From NCBI GenBank assembly GCA_025617745.1, contig CM046858.1, positions 30,146,534 to 30,210,533 of the forward strand: a stretch of 64,000 nt of DNA. Reading direction: 5' to 3'. A program made the position numbers and the translations under genes. The notes under the pieces were generated by a model. The model saw only the letters and a list, made by a program, of their open reading frames with translations, ran no database searches and was not told where the DNA came from. Shown in pieces: positions 22,230 through 34,400 of the stretch (position 1 is the stretch's first letter; the number at the start of each line of letters is the position of its first letter). Source of the DNA: Heliocidaris erythrogramma (lineage: Eukaryota; Echinodermata; Echinoidea; Camarodonta; Echinometridae).

Positions 22230-25200
22230 GACGTTTCGGACGTTACATTCTGTTAACATTACAGTTTTCATCATTTTTATTTCTTTTCTTTTGGTATGAT
22301 TGGTCTGTGACAATACTTGTTGGCAGTTAAATACTCTATCAATAATTTATTGCATTTATGCAAAATGTAATCTACACAAATGTGCAGTTTAGCACATAGT
22401 TGTCTCTATCAGCTACTCAATTTGGAATCCAAGGTGTACATACATGCACTTAAAATGTATAAGTGATGTAAATTTGCAAGATATGAACCTAATAGCAATT
22501 GTAGTCACTGAAACCTCTTAGAAAATTCACTTAAACTTATATTCTGTTTAGCATGTTATGAAAAACAATGTACATGTATGCAGTGTTATGTTTCGGACGT
22601 TACATGATGTTAACATGTCGATCAGATCATAATCCAAACTTTGTCCTGATCTGAACTTGGAGCTTGTGCTTCTTAGTCTTTTGGTGGCTGATGTATGAAC
22701 TTGAATGGTAATGACTTTTGGTCATCTCTAATCTAGCTTGCTGATGTCAAAGATGTGACAACCTAGGTTATTAGATCACACACTGCTTCACCAGGGGATT
22801 CTGTGAGGATATTCAAAGTATTCAGAGCATAAATCAAGCTTTCTAGAAAGCTATGAAACATTATTGGTACCATAAACATTTTTTTTTTTTTCGTTTAGAT
22901 TGTAGATTTGTCCAGGATCTTTTCTTTGTCTGACTTTAACAATGGTACACAAGATGAATAAAGAACCCATTTTCATTTTCATAGCTTCTACAAATAAAAT
23001 TGAATATTCATTAGAAAGGGTACTAATCCTATTTGGTACACAAGGCATGGGAGGGGCAAGCATTTGAATAGTAAAGCATACATGTACATGTAGCTCACAT
23101 TTTGGTAAAGTCGAAACGAGTAAGAAATCTCTTGGCATACATGTAGTGAGAGAACTTCATGGAAATCTACAAAAATTTAGTTGTAATGCTTTATTCTTGT
23201 ATACATACTTTCTAGTTTCTAGGAGTTAGGTGATGTTTTTTAAGTTTTTGCTGACAGAGTTTGCTGATAGGGTATTACACCCTACAAGAAGAAAATAAAT
23301 GAATGGATGGATTTGGAGAGGCTTTAGTTTATTTTTATTTTCATGTTAGAATTTCATGAATAATCTACCTGTAGTTATTAGAAGTTGCAATTCTCCAGAT
23401 TCATTCAAAGGCAGTCTAAAAACTTAATTGTTCAATGCTTCCATTGATTATTACTGTACATGTACATTCCTTTGTATTTCTACTATCTTATGCCCTTTTT
23501 TACTCTACACTATGCCTATAGCACTCTACAAATTGGATTTGCGCATTATAAATCATGCTATACATGTATGTTATTATTCACAAGTTGATAATCCATATGA
23601 AATTAATTGTGTAGGATGTGGATAGTTAAATTAAAGGCTGATATACAGCCATTTGTAAGTAACATCTTTTACAAGTTTACAAGTTTACAGCTTCTTTTAG
23701 TATACCTGACTATAGCTTCTATACACACTTGGAAGGCCCTGTGTGCACCAAAACTCTGTAATCAATCTTCATGTACCAATGATTGGTTTCCAATTCTATT
23801 TCACAAAATGGCATGATAAATTGTGAGGATTAAGCATTAAAAAAATCAGCTAAATAATTTAAAGTTGTAAGTAGTTCCGCACATACATATATATATATAG
23901 AATTAAAGTTTAATAGTGCCCTATTTTAAGGTAAAAATCCATATTTCATGTAAATTTTGAGAAAATGGTTTAGCTTGGCTGTATTTTTGAAATATTTACA
24001 CCACATATTCTTTTTTTTGTAGACTGGGTAAAGTTAAGGTGTGTGACTGTTACTGAAAAAATACTTTAAATTGACCAAATAAACTTAAGTTTAATGACAT
24101 CATTTGGGATATCCTTCATAAAAATGAAAAACTGATAAAATACAAATGCCAAACACTGTTAACAGTAAGAGGAAAGGTTGAAAAATGGAAATCACTCCCT
24201 CTTACATCAATCTTTGCCCCTCATTTGAACTGGCTGGAGTTTAAAAATGGATGTTAACAGTATAATGTAACGTCCGAAACGTGCTTACAGCATACCAGAA
24301 AATACTGTTAACATGACTCAAAATTTTTTACAAGTACCCTTTGTTGTGATTTTTTTGCGATAAATTACAATTTAGGATATACTAAACCATCCAGCAATGC
24401 TTTTCATCACATAGAGTGGCTTCAAAATTATAATTTGTTTATATTTCAATTTGCAGAAAGCATAGATGATTCATTAAAAAATGAGTTTTTAGCATCCTAT
24501 TCATGCTTTCTTTATATTCAAAGCTAAATAAAATATTAAAAATAGTTTTCTTAACATGGGAAAAGATTGTGAAATCATAATTTGCTGATATGTCAAAAAA
24601 TTAGTTGAAATTTGTAAATTATGTGTTAACAATAAAATTATGTAACGTCCGAAACAACTTTCTTGTCCTTACAAAAAATTGTTGCATGTGAATCATATAA
24701 TTTGTGTCTAAATTTGTGTAATGACTTACAATGTTTTATTCCATAATGATTGATTCACTCCAGATACCATAAAATTTGACTAATCAGCTTTAAATGAGTA
24801 TTTTGTGTTTCGGATGTTACATTTGTTTTGGACGTTACAACTGTTAACGGAAAATTGGTTTTACTGATAAAGTGACAATGTGATAAGCTCCTCCATTATT
24901 TTTTGCTTCGATGGGTAGCTGCCTTAAGATGTTTATAAAATGTTGTAAAAGATAGGTCCTCCAAGTCATATAATTTTTACTACTTCAAAATGAAAATTGT
25001 TTCGGACGTTACAAAACTGTTTACGGAAAATTAGACATCTTTTTCATTTGATGAGGATATTTTTTCCATCAGCACTACTACAATATATTGCTATTTTATT
25101 TTAAGCTATTTATTTGGAGTAACTAATAAGTGTATTCTAATATGGATATGAGGTAATTAAGTTATTGTTCTAGTGGGTTAAATGTGGGTCTAAAATGTTT

Positions 25201-25406
25201 ACGGAAGATGTAACGTCCGAAACACCATTTTCGATTACACCGTTCCATCAAAATATGAGAGATTGTTCAGATGACATTTAAATTTTTTAAAGATCCATCC
25301 ATGCTCATTAATCATGAATAGAAAAGGAATATATTGTGTATGGCTTTTATATTTTTCAGCTCCAAACAAAATGGTATGTCAATTTGGGTTACAAAATTCC
25401 GTAAAC
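22230..25406. repeat. Bipartite motif array B (TTTCGGACGTTACA + TGTTAACGG)
   Basis: About eight copies of a two-part site: GTTTCGGACGTTACA, a gap of 2-9 bases, then TGTTAACGGAAA, TGTTTACGGAA or TGTTAACA. Copies are at 22231, 22589, 24252 (reverse), 24624 (reverse), 24807 (double first half), 24999, 25196 (head-to-head) and 25388 (degenerate). Between 22616 and 24252 the array is interrupted, partly by a LINE piece. The site parallels array A base for base with a T in place of G in both halves. Confidence 0.7.
23350..23580 (+). mobile_element. CR1/L2-type LINE, 3' end fragment
   Basis: The plus-strand translation reads NFMNNLPVVIRSCNSPDSFK then GSLKT. This fits the C-terminal tail typical of CR1/L2/Jockey-type reverse transcriptase proteins (WNSLP-IR-S-FK-LK). 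The match at 31731-32368 shows the same signature. Only the tail and some 3' untranslated sequence remain. A clear 3' end or target duplication was not found. Confidence 0.5.
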
Positions 25407-25700
25407 AATTTGCTGTTCAGGGATACCTCAGGTACATAGATCAAAGTTGAAAATTTTTCATTAAGCTATGGGAGATCAACCTAGGTCCATGCTACAAGAA
25501 AAAGTTAAAACTGATTTCCAATTCTTTATCTTTAAAAATTTGGGGGCCCTCAAAGTGCCATTAAGCTTTTTGGTCATAGTTAAAAAAACCAGAGCCTGAT
25601 TCTAAATGTGATATTTAAAGGTGTTATTGAGTAAACTAGGTAAGTGATATACCAATGGAAAGCTGAGAATCTCTACTTTCAGAAAATGTATATAAAAAAA

Positions 25701-25742
25701 AATAATTTTGGCGACTTATTACAATAAGTCGCCAAAATTATT
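25701..25742. repeat. Perfect 20 bp hairpin next to the block's right end
   Basis: AATAATTTTGGCGACTTATT, a two-base loop AC, then the exact reverse complement. It ends about 29 bases inside the right inverted end. The left end carries only ACAATAAGTCG (14201-14211), so the hairpin is one-sided. A hairpin placed just inside the 3' end recalls Helitrons, but the inverted ends do not fit that class. Confidence 0.85.
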
Positions 25743-25771
25743 ATTTTTGTTTTGAGGCGTCGGGTCACATA

Positions 25772-27094
25772 TGACTACTTTTTCTTCGTATGACTACTTG
25801 GCGTGGGGGCGTAGCGACTGAGCGAAAAAGTTGCTTTCATAATACATATATTGATATTTGCATTCAAGAGAAATTTTACACACACAGGCAAGTCACAGCT
25901 TACTTAGAATTGTGACTTACATAACATTAAATATAGTTATATAATACAGGTGTATAACTATATAAATTAGATAAGAGATAGGGTGGGAACAAAACGAGGA
26001 AACCCCCTGCCCACATGTTAATAAACACCGTGACTGCATTTATTGAAATGCGAGAGATCGTAAGTATCGATTTAGATTTGGATTATTCAATGTTGAAACT
26101 ACGTATTTTAGAGCAAAAAAAAATGTTTCCATTATTAAACTGCAAAATGATTGATGTCATATAGCATCTTTTTGAGGAGGAGAATAATAACGACATTTCC
26201 CCTTCTTTTTAGGCACAGAAAAGTACCTGCCACACCCATGTGCTTCGGGGCCTTGTAATATAGAAGAGATATTAAAAGTCAAATAATCAATGTTGCCATT
26301 AATGTGAGAGGGAGTATAGCGACTGAGCGAAAAAAGAGAATGTAGAGGAATTTTATATTAGAGTAAACGTTGGCAAAGTAAATCTTGTTCTTACATTGTT
26401 TAACTTAAAATAATATTTCTCTGAGGGAACAGAACAGATTATTGCAAATAGGAAAATTAAGATTATTGCGTGTTGAAACCTTGCATTTCGCATCACTAGA
26501 AAATTATTTGTTATACCCCTATCCGCCCCCTCCTTTAATAGTAGGAAAAATCTGCCACTTCGCTTTTGTCGCCACTGGTGGTAGACAGTATTAATACTTG
26601 AGATACCTTGCTCCTACATGTATATATCTGCATGTAAGGGAGCAGAGCGACCATGTAATGGTGATACCTCACCTTTTGGAGCACTAGAAAGGTGATTGCA
26701 ATACTGCAAGTTGAATTGTCTTGGGGGGGGGGGGGTAGAGGGGAAAATATACAATGAACAGGGTTTCTAAATGTTAAGAAACGTTGCGTCTATCAATATA
26801 GTAGGGACCGTGGTGACAGAGTGCGATTTATTAAAATTTTAAATACTGAAGGTTTGCATTATTATTATATCACTGACAAGGCAGCTTATTATACAAGTCA
26901 TCCTTGTCATGGTTGTAATGCGAAATCAATTAAGAATTGATTGAATTTTTGAATGATTGGTGGGGAAAATGCCCCCTCTGCCCACCCCCTCCGCGCTTCC
27001 GGTGCCTATGGTCGTGAATGTATATAAAAAAAAATATCAGTTAATACATGGTGACATGTCTGATAACAGGCAACGAGAATTTGTAAGTTTAAGA
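25772..27094. repeat. Degenerate dispersed modules with GTAGCGACTGAGCG
   Basis: Three related modules about 500 bp apart carry GCGTAGCGACTGAGCGAAAAAG (25809), GTATAGCGACTGAGCGAAAAAA (26313) and weaker echoes (26640, 26805). Each is followed by a GTTGAAAC segment. The stretch lies upstream of the first PPIL6 exon found. No gene was recognised. Confidence 0.45.
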
Positions 27095-28040
27095 CTCTCC
27101 GACAAACGGGGGCGCTGCTAGCACAAAAACCACTACATGGACCCCCTTTTGCAAACTCTCTCTTCCTTTAGTATATTTCTCTCTACAAATCTGTTTTGTG
27201 CGTTTTTAACTTTTTTCACCACCTAAGGGTGCTGCTAGCACAAAAACGAGTGCATGGACCCCCCCCCCCCCCCCTTTCGTTTAAACTTTCTCCTTCTGGA
27301 GTAGATAATTCTCTACTAATCTGGAAAAATTTACGAATCTGACATGGCCTTTAAATGTACAGTAGAGTTATTTTTCGAACCCATCCCATTCCCAGACAGG
27401 TTCCCAGCCAGCCATGTGCAGGTTTTGCGAGATTTGCGAGTTTTTTACTTTTTCCACCACTTGAGGGCGCTGCTAACATAAAAACGAGTGCATGGACCCC
27501 CCTTTTTTAAACTTCCTCCTTCTGCAATATATAATTCTCTACAAATCTGGAAACAATTACGAATCTGACATGGATTTTGACAGAATAATGGGGATTTGTA
27601 TGACATTCTGAGGCCTATCACACTATGAACATGGCGAACAAAGAAGTGGACAAAATATACAGCTCCCCATTGTACCTTCCACATTTGCTCTGGTAGACAA
27701 AAGAACACCCCCTTCATTGCTATTATGTAAAAATATGTATTCACCTGTTCTACTTATTTTACATAATAGCAGTGAAGGGATGTTCTTTTGTCTACCAGAG
27801 CAGTTGTGGAGGGTACAATGAGGAGCTGTATATTTTGTCCGCTCTCTTTGTCATCATGTTCATAGTGTCAATGGCCAAAAACCTGCGTTGACGTCATTCT
27901 ACCTGACACCCAATTATGGCACACTTATGTGTCCCATAGAAAAAAAGTAAGCACATGGACCTATACTTTTCTGTGTGTATTTGGGCTTCTCATGGACCAA
28001 AGTAACTGTGTGCAAAATTTGGTGAAACTGACATGGATTT
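27095..28040. repeat. Degenerate tandem repeat, about 220-240 bp unit
   Basis: Units near 27110, 27225 and 27465 share GGGCGCTGCTAGCACAAAAAC, a phrase with GTGCATGGACCCCC, CTCTACAAATCTGGAAA and CTGACATGG. A weaker relative with AGCACATGGACC and CTGACATGGATTTGAC follows near 27945-28035. A fold-back hairpin element interrupts the array at 27620-27868. Confidence 0.6.
27620..27868. mobile_element. Fold-back hairpin element
   Basis: Two arms of roughly 105-110 bp (27620-27725 and 27757-27868) are near-perfect inverses around a loop of about 30 bases. Shared inverted words include ACACTATGAACATG, CAAAATATACAGCTCC, TGCTCTGGTAGACAAAAGAA and GCTATTATGTAAAA. No coding content. The size fits a small fold-back MITE. 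Confidence 0.75.
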
Positions 28041-28324
28041 GACTTTAACTGTGGAACGTCCTTAAAACATTCACGACATGAAATTTTCTTGAATTGCAAA
28101 TGACAGCCATTTTCACAGTAAGAAACTTACGGGATTCGCAAAACTTTAGTATTATGTCAATTATAAGTCAGTGATTTTGGGGCATGAAACTTTCGTGAAT
28201 CTAAAACACTCTTTGGTCTTTATAGACTATTGGTCTTTCTAAACGGTTGGTCATTAAAGCAGGATTGACTATGTCGGTTGAGATCAGTCAAATTTACTTT
28301 CTTCACCTTATTCTAATGATACAG

Positions 28325-28446
28325 GAGGTCCTCTGGCACTGAAGCAATGGGCAGAGCAACATTTCAATTATGTAGAATACAAGCCCATCCCACTCTACAT
28401 CGCTATAGCAGAGGAAGCTTACAAGGAATATATTCTTGCCACAAAT
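28325..28446 (+). CDS. PPIL6: PPIL6 exon: linker before cyclophilin domain
   Basis: The acceptor TTCTAATGATACAG and donor GTAAGA bound 122 bases. The first two bases complete a glycine codon, then come [19 protein letters not shown] and [16 protein letters not shown]. This matches the segment before the isomerase domain of PPIL6, so at least one earlier coding exon must exist. Confidence 0.8.
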
Positions 28447-31400
28447 GTAAGACGTGTACAAATTTAAGCCTTGTTCCATATGACATGGTAAACCGTTTTA
28501 AAAAAGATTATGCCTCAAAATGAAATTACATACTGAGCATAGAGCGCCTCCAATTACTGTATCTTATAACATATAGTTAGTATGCTTTATTGGGGCCTTT
28601 TTCCACCCAGATACTTTTTCTCACCCCCACTTGCCTTCATTTACACATGATAGAGTTTTAATTTGCCTCAGCGATTTTCCTGCGTCATGTTGGAACAAGC
28701 CTTTAAATGTTTTTATCTCTAAAATATTTGAACTTCTAAAATATTTGAACCTCACTCTATTCAGTTTGTATCACTTTTGAACCAGAAATAATGTGCTCTA
28801 CTACTCAAGGAGCCATGTTTTTCTTTTAATAAGGACAATATTTTATGGGAACAGAGTGCAGTAGAAATGAATGTGATACAAGGTGCTGACATTGTAGATG
28901 ATTTGCAAAATAATCAACTACTACATGTACCTGATCTAAACTTATGCCTATGAAATTTTCTGAGTACTCCAATAGGATATTACATGTAGCTCAACTACCT
29001 TAAACTTTTTGTAAAGTAAGTATGATGGTAATACAGGTGCTCATAATCTATGTACTCCTCCCCCCCCCCCCCCCCCTTCCTCTTAGCTTTTCACATTTGT
29101 TTTTGTTTTGTTGGACTACATGTATGTCTTTACATCTCTATGCATTAATCTTCCATGTATCATATATTTCTCTCCACAGCATACATTTGTTTACTTTGAT
29201 GTGACCATGGATGATGAAAAAACTGGCAAATTACTATTTGAGGTAAGAATCTCTAAGTTCAGATTATTTCCCTGCTCGTTGGAAATGATTTTATTTCATT
29301 CAACCTACATTTCCAATAAAAGTCAATCCTGAGTTATCCCTGATTTAGTAATCAAAAGGTTAACAGTTTAATAATAAAAGGGGATCAATGTACCAGAATA
29401 AGATTTTTATATCATTAGAAGACATGACATTTCACCCAAGAAAAACTATGAGAGACAGTCAAATGATTAAGGATTAAAGAGCATAAGGAGGTGGGGGATA
29501 TATCAAGGACCATGTGGAAGTAGATTGGGGTTAACTTCCTTGTATTGACAAATCTCCCCACAAATTGCTTTTACCTGTATGTAGAGGTTATTTAAACTTC
29601 AGATATCTCTTTACAGGTCTGATTTTAAATCAGACCTGTAAAGAGAATGGAGTAATAATTGACTATTGCAGTATAGTATGCTGACACTGAACCCCAAATA
29701 TACAGAGCAATTTATTTCTGAACATGAAAGTCATTTTCATCTTTACAGCTCTACACTGATCAGTGCCCTAAGACCTGTGAGAACTTCCGAGCTCTATGCA
29801 CTGGAGAAAAGGGTCAGAAGACAGATGAGAGTCTGATGAAGTACCACTACCTAGATTGCTTGTTTCACAGGATTGTACCCAATGGATGGATCCAGGGTGG
29901 AGGTAAGATGGTTCTATCACACATGCGCTGGTGGTGCTTTGTCATATTGCTCTGGTGACAATTGTTGGCTTTATTTTGTCAAATATAGTAGTGCTAGGGT
30001 TGCAATAGTATTTTAGGTTTAATATAGGTATTATGTTTGGTCCAGATTGAATTTTAGAATATGGTTTGTGTACAAAATTACTGTGGAGCAATTGTGGCCA
30101 GTGCCATACAACTGCTCTAGCAACAGTTAATAATAATGTGACTTATTTTACCCAGGGTAGCCTGATCATCAGGTAAATACTGTTCTTTCTGAGGGCCCTG
30201 CAATCATATTATAATCCTGGTTTTAGCCAAGCTACTGTGATAATAAACCCATTTACTTCACCAGGGTAGAGATGGCAAATACAGATTAATGTCTTAAGCA
30301 AAGGACATAAGTGCCTGTACCACATGCTTCATAGTCCACTAGACCACAACACTGCTGTCACTTTCCTTTACTACCAATATTCCTAAATGTATCATAGCGT
30401 TCCACTGCCGCCACGTCACATTCTTGTGTGCCCTCTAGCGGTCACATTTCTCGACGGATTTCTTTCAAACTTTGTATGGAGGTGTATCTTGGTAAAATCT
30501 GGACACTTATAATTTGTGGTGATGCTGCCCCCAGTGTTCCATCTTTTATAGGGTAAAAGGCCATCTTTTGGGGGATAGTTTGTGTGTGCTCTAGCGGTCA
30601 CATTTCTCAACGGATTTTGTTCAAATTTTGCATGAAGGGGTCTTGAAACCTATAGATTTTGGTGATGCTGCCTCCAGTGTTCTGTCTTTTATAGGGTCAA
30701 ATGTCATTTTGATACTGTAGATGTCTTGTGTGCACTCTTGTGTGCGCTTTGGTGGTCACATTTCTCAACGGATTTTGTTAAAATTTTGCATGGAGGTGGT
30801 GTCTCTTGGTGTAATCTAAAAACCTATACTTTTTGGTGATGCTGCCACCAGTGTCCCGTCTTTTATAGGGTCAAAGGTCATACTTCAGGGGATTGCGTGA
30901 ATGCACTCTGCAGGCCACATTTCTTGATGGATTTCTTTCAAATTTTGTATGGAGATTATCTTGGTATAATCTGCACATCTTTGCTTTTTGATGATGCTGC
31001 CCTCATTGTTCCGTCCTTTTTAGGGTCAAAGGTTATTTGTCCATTTTGTGCACTCCTTTCTGCATTTCCTGACAGATTTCGTTCAAATTTTGAATGAAGG
31101 TGTCTCTTAGTGTAATCTAAAAACCTCTAGTTTTTGTTGATGCTGCCACCAGTGTCCCATTTTTATAGGGTCAAAGGTCATACTTCAGGGGGTGGCATGA
31201 GTGCACTCTGCAAGCCACATTTCTGGATGGATTTTCTTTCAAATTTTGTATGGAGATGTATCTTGGTGTAATCTACGCACCTATAGTTTTTGGTGATGCT
31301 GCCACCAGTGTCCCAGCTTTTATTTCTTTCAAATTTTGTATGGAGATTATCTTGGTATAATCTGCACATCTTTGCTTTTTGATGATGCTGCCCTCATTGT

Positions 31401-34400
31401 TCCGTCCTTTTTAGGGTCAAAGGTTATTTGTCCATTTTGTGCACTCCTTTCTGCATTTCCTGACAGATTTCGTTCAAATTTTGCATGAAGGTGTCTCTTA
31501 GTGTAATCTAAAAACCTCTAGTTTTTGGTGATGCTGCCACCAGTGTCCCATTTTTATAGGGTCTAAGGTCATACTTCAGGGGGTGGCATGAGTGCACTCT
31601 GCAAGCCACATTTCTGGATGGATTTTCTTTCAAATTTTGTATGGAGATGTATCTTGGTGTAATCTACGCACATATAGTTTTTGGTGATGCTGCCACCAGT
31701 GTCCCAGCTTTTATAGGGTCAAAGGCCATACGGCACCATGGTCCAGACCTATGGAATTCTCTTCCTGAAAATATAAAATCATGCTCCACCCTTTACTCAT
31801 TTAAAGCCAAAGTTAAAAATATGTTGTTGTCAGAGTATCAGATGTGAAATTTCTGTGTGTATATTTCAACCCTTATATTTTTTTTTCATCATCATCATCA
31901 TCCATCACCATCACTATCATCTTCATCACCATCTTCATCATCATCATCACCATCTTCATCATCATCATCATCACCACATTTATTACCATCGCCTCCATTA
32001 TCATCGTTTTTCTTCATTAGTATTGATTTGCAATCATGAATATATCTCCATTCGGCATTAGCTACTTGGTTTATTATGTTCTAGTAGTTTTGTCTGGGGC
32101 TGTCATGTTTTCAAGCACTTTGTCGCTTATAATGACAGTCCTTCTTTTGCATCTATAAATTTTGATGAACCTTTAATTTATACAATTTTCTTATATGCAT
32201 ATTCCACATTATTTGACATCCTTTTTTGATAATTTACCTTAGTCATTGTTTTTACTATATCACTTATCTTGATAATTTATACCTTTTATATTACATGTTA
32301 TATTTTGACTTGTCTTGTATTGATTATGTATGCAGAAGAGAATAAAACAAACAAACAAACAAACAAACTTGGAGAATGGTGTGAGTGCACTCTGTAAGCC
32401 ACATTTCCTGATGGATTTCTTTCAAATTTTCCATGGAGATGTAACTTGGTATACTTTTTGGTGATGCTGCCCTCATTTTTCCGTCCTTTATAGGGTCAAA
32501 GGTCATTTGTCCATTTCTTGCATCCTTTACTTCAGCATTTCTGGACAGATTTCGTTCAAATTTTGTATGGAAGTGTATCTTGATAAAATTTACGCACCTA
32601 TAGTTTTTGGTGATGCTGCCACCAGTGTCCCGTCTTTTATAGGGTCAAAGGTCATACTTCAGGGGATGGCGTGAATGCACTCTGCAGGCCACATTTCTTG
32701 ATTTCTTTCTTTCAAATTTTGTATGGAGATGTAACTCGGTACAATCTAGACATCTTTACTTTTTGGTGATGCTGCCCTCATTTTTCTGTCCTTTATAGGG
32801 TCAAAGGTTATATGTCTTTTGTGCGCTCTAACTTCCACATTTCTTGACGGATTTCTTTCAAATTTTATATGGAGGTGTGTCTTAGTGAAATCTACACATC
32901 TTTAGTGTTTGCTGATGCTGCCCCCAGTGTTCCACTTTTTATAGGGTCAAATGTCATATTTTGGTAGCTGATTTCTTTCAGATTTTGTATGGAGGTCCAT
33001 CATACATGTAGATTACTCTAGACCTCTACAGTTTTTGGTGATGCTGCCTCTATTTGTCCATTTCTTGCACTCTTCTGCATTTCTTGACGGATTTTGTTCA
33101 AATTTTGTATGGAAGTGTATCTTGGTAAAATCTACGCACCTATAGTTTTTGGTGATGCTGCCTCCAGTGTTCTGTCTTTCATAGGGTCAAAGGTCATATT
33201 TTAGTTGATATCTTGTGTGCGCTCTGAGGTCACATCCCTTGACCGATTTCTTTCGAATTTTCTATAGAGATGCATTATACTCTAATCTACACACATTGTA
33301 GATTGCTGTCATTGCCTGGGGATACATTCGTATTGCACGGCAATGGACTTTAAATTATTGTTCTTATCATCATCATCATTGTCATCATCATCATCATTAT
33401 TATTCTACAGATATTTTGTATGGGAGAGGAGATGGAGGTGAATCAATTTATGGACCAGTATTTGAAGGTATGTTTCATTTTCAATCAGGCATGGATGTTG
33501 GTTCTCACATAATGCTCTTATCTCAGGCTTCTTAATGGGGCCACTATAAGTCTGTATGACGATTCAGACATGTTGAATGGGGTTGACATGGCACTCCAAT
33601 TGTTTTATTTCTGTATAAAATAAAGAACATGAAAATTCCTGTTCCTTATGGAGACAGGAATATATGAAAGGTTTTACTTTATCACAAATAGTTGATCAAA
33701 TCTATTAATAAAAATATTTGATATTTTGAAGTAGAATTATTGGCATTTACATTAATTACGACAATCTCTCATTTAAAATCAACCCCACCACTATAACACA
33801 GGAACCTATGTATTTCAGGTGGGGTATCAAGACCCCGATTTCGTTTTACCCATTTAAAGAGTGGTCAGCGCCTTGCAGCTTCGCATGAGAGGTTATGGTT
33901 TTGGATTGCAGCTGTACTCTTCATCATCTTAAGTAATGGTGTAAACAAATACTGGGGCTCTGCCTGAAGGGAAAGGAGAAGTAGGAAATATATATTTGAC
34001 TTGTTTTAAGATATTTTCATGTCCAAAAGTCACTCATAATTTAGATGAAGTCCAAAACGAAAGTTCAAATGAAGCAATATAGAAAATTAAATGAAAAAAT
34101 GAAATTTTTGAAGTTCGATTGGTATTTTATGAGCAACTATTGAGGAAAAATCCTGGGTAAATTTTCATCGTAGAGGTGTTGTGGATCAGTGAATAAGTCC
34201 CCGGACTGTGAACCACGAGGTCCGAATCCCACCGCAGCACTAGCGTCCTTTGGCAAGACGTTAATCTACATTTGCCACTCTCCACCCAGGTGTTAAATGG
34301 GTACCCGGTGGGATGGCGAAAGGTAATGTCCTTTGCTTAGCATGTGTGCGCTTTACAGCGACTGGCTGGAATGCTCCTCAAGGAGTGGAGAATGTGCATA

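Larger units (their letters stand above)
14177..25771. mobile_element. 11.6 kb inverted-ended block with bipartite motif arrays
   Basis: The left end ATATGTGACCCGCCGCCTC (followed by AAAAC) and the right end GTTTTGAGGCGTCGGGTCAC (followed by ATAT) are inverted copies differing at one base. Further inverted pairs occur in the same order going inward: GGCTCTGGTTTTTTTAAC (about 14688 and 25588-25605) and a 28 bp pair at 15140-15167 and 22144-22171. Two motif arrays lie inside (15667-21800 and 22230-25406). The middle, about 19100-20820, is mostly single copy. A Penelope-like element and a LINE piece are later insertions. No transposase is visible. It may be one very large non-autonomous element, a fold-back, or two inverted copies of one long repeat flanking ordinary sequence. 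Confidence 0.5.
30386..33328. mobile_element. Tandem-repeat element TR-3 in PPIL6 intron
   Basis: Flanked by AATGTATC (30386-30393) and GATACATT (33321-33328). Inside are about 15-18 imperfect units of roughly 150 bp, each with GCACTCT or GCGCTCTAG-GGTCACATTTCT, GATTTCTTTCAAATTTTGTATGG, TTTTTGGTGATGCTGCC, GTGTTCCGTCTTTTATAGGG and GTCAAAGGTCATA. A CR1/L2-type LINE end interrupts the array at 31731-32368. It is the same family as TR-4 (40811-48386): they share CGTCACATTCTTGTGTGC at the left and GGGGATACATT at the right. The order of unit variants suggests segment duplications inside the array (30890-31200 resembles 31320-31640). Confidence 0.7.

Noticed and set aside
14177-25771. Reading the 11.6 kb block as a Helitron because of the end hairpin
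   Set aside because: It has inverted ends and no TC start/CTRR end or Rep-helicase text.
31855-32061. Histidine-rich 68-codon frame
   Set aside because: Translation of a CAT/CAC microsatellite.
34170-34240. Possible tRNA gene
   Set aside because: A- and B-box-like words are present but no cloverleaf; it is the head of a SINE with an ATT tail.
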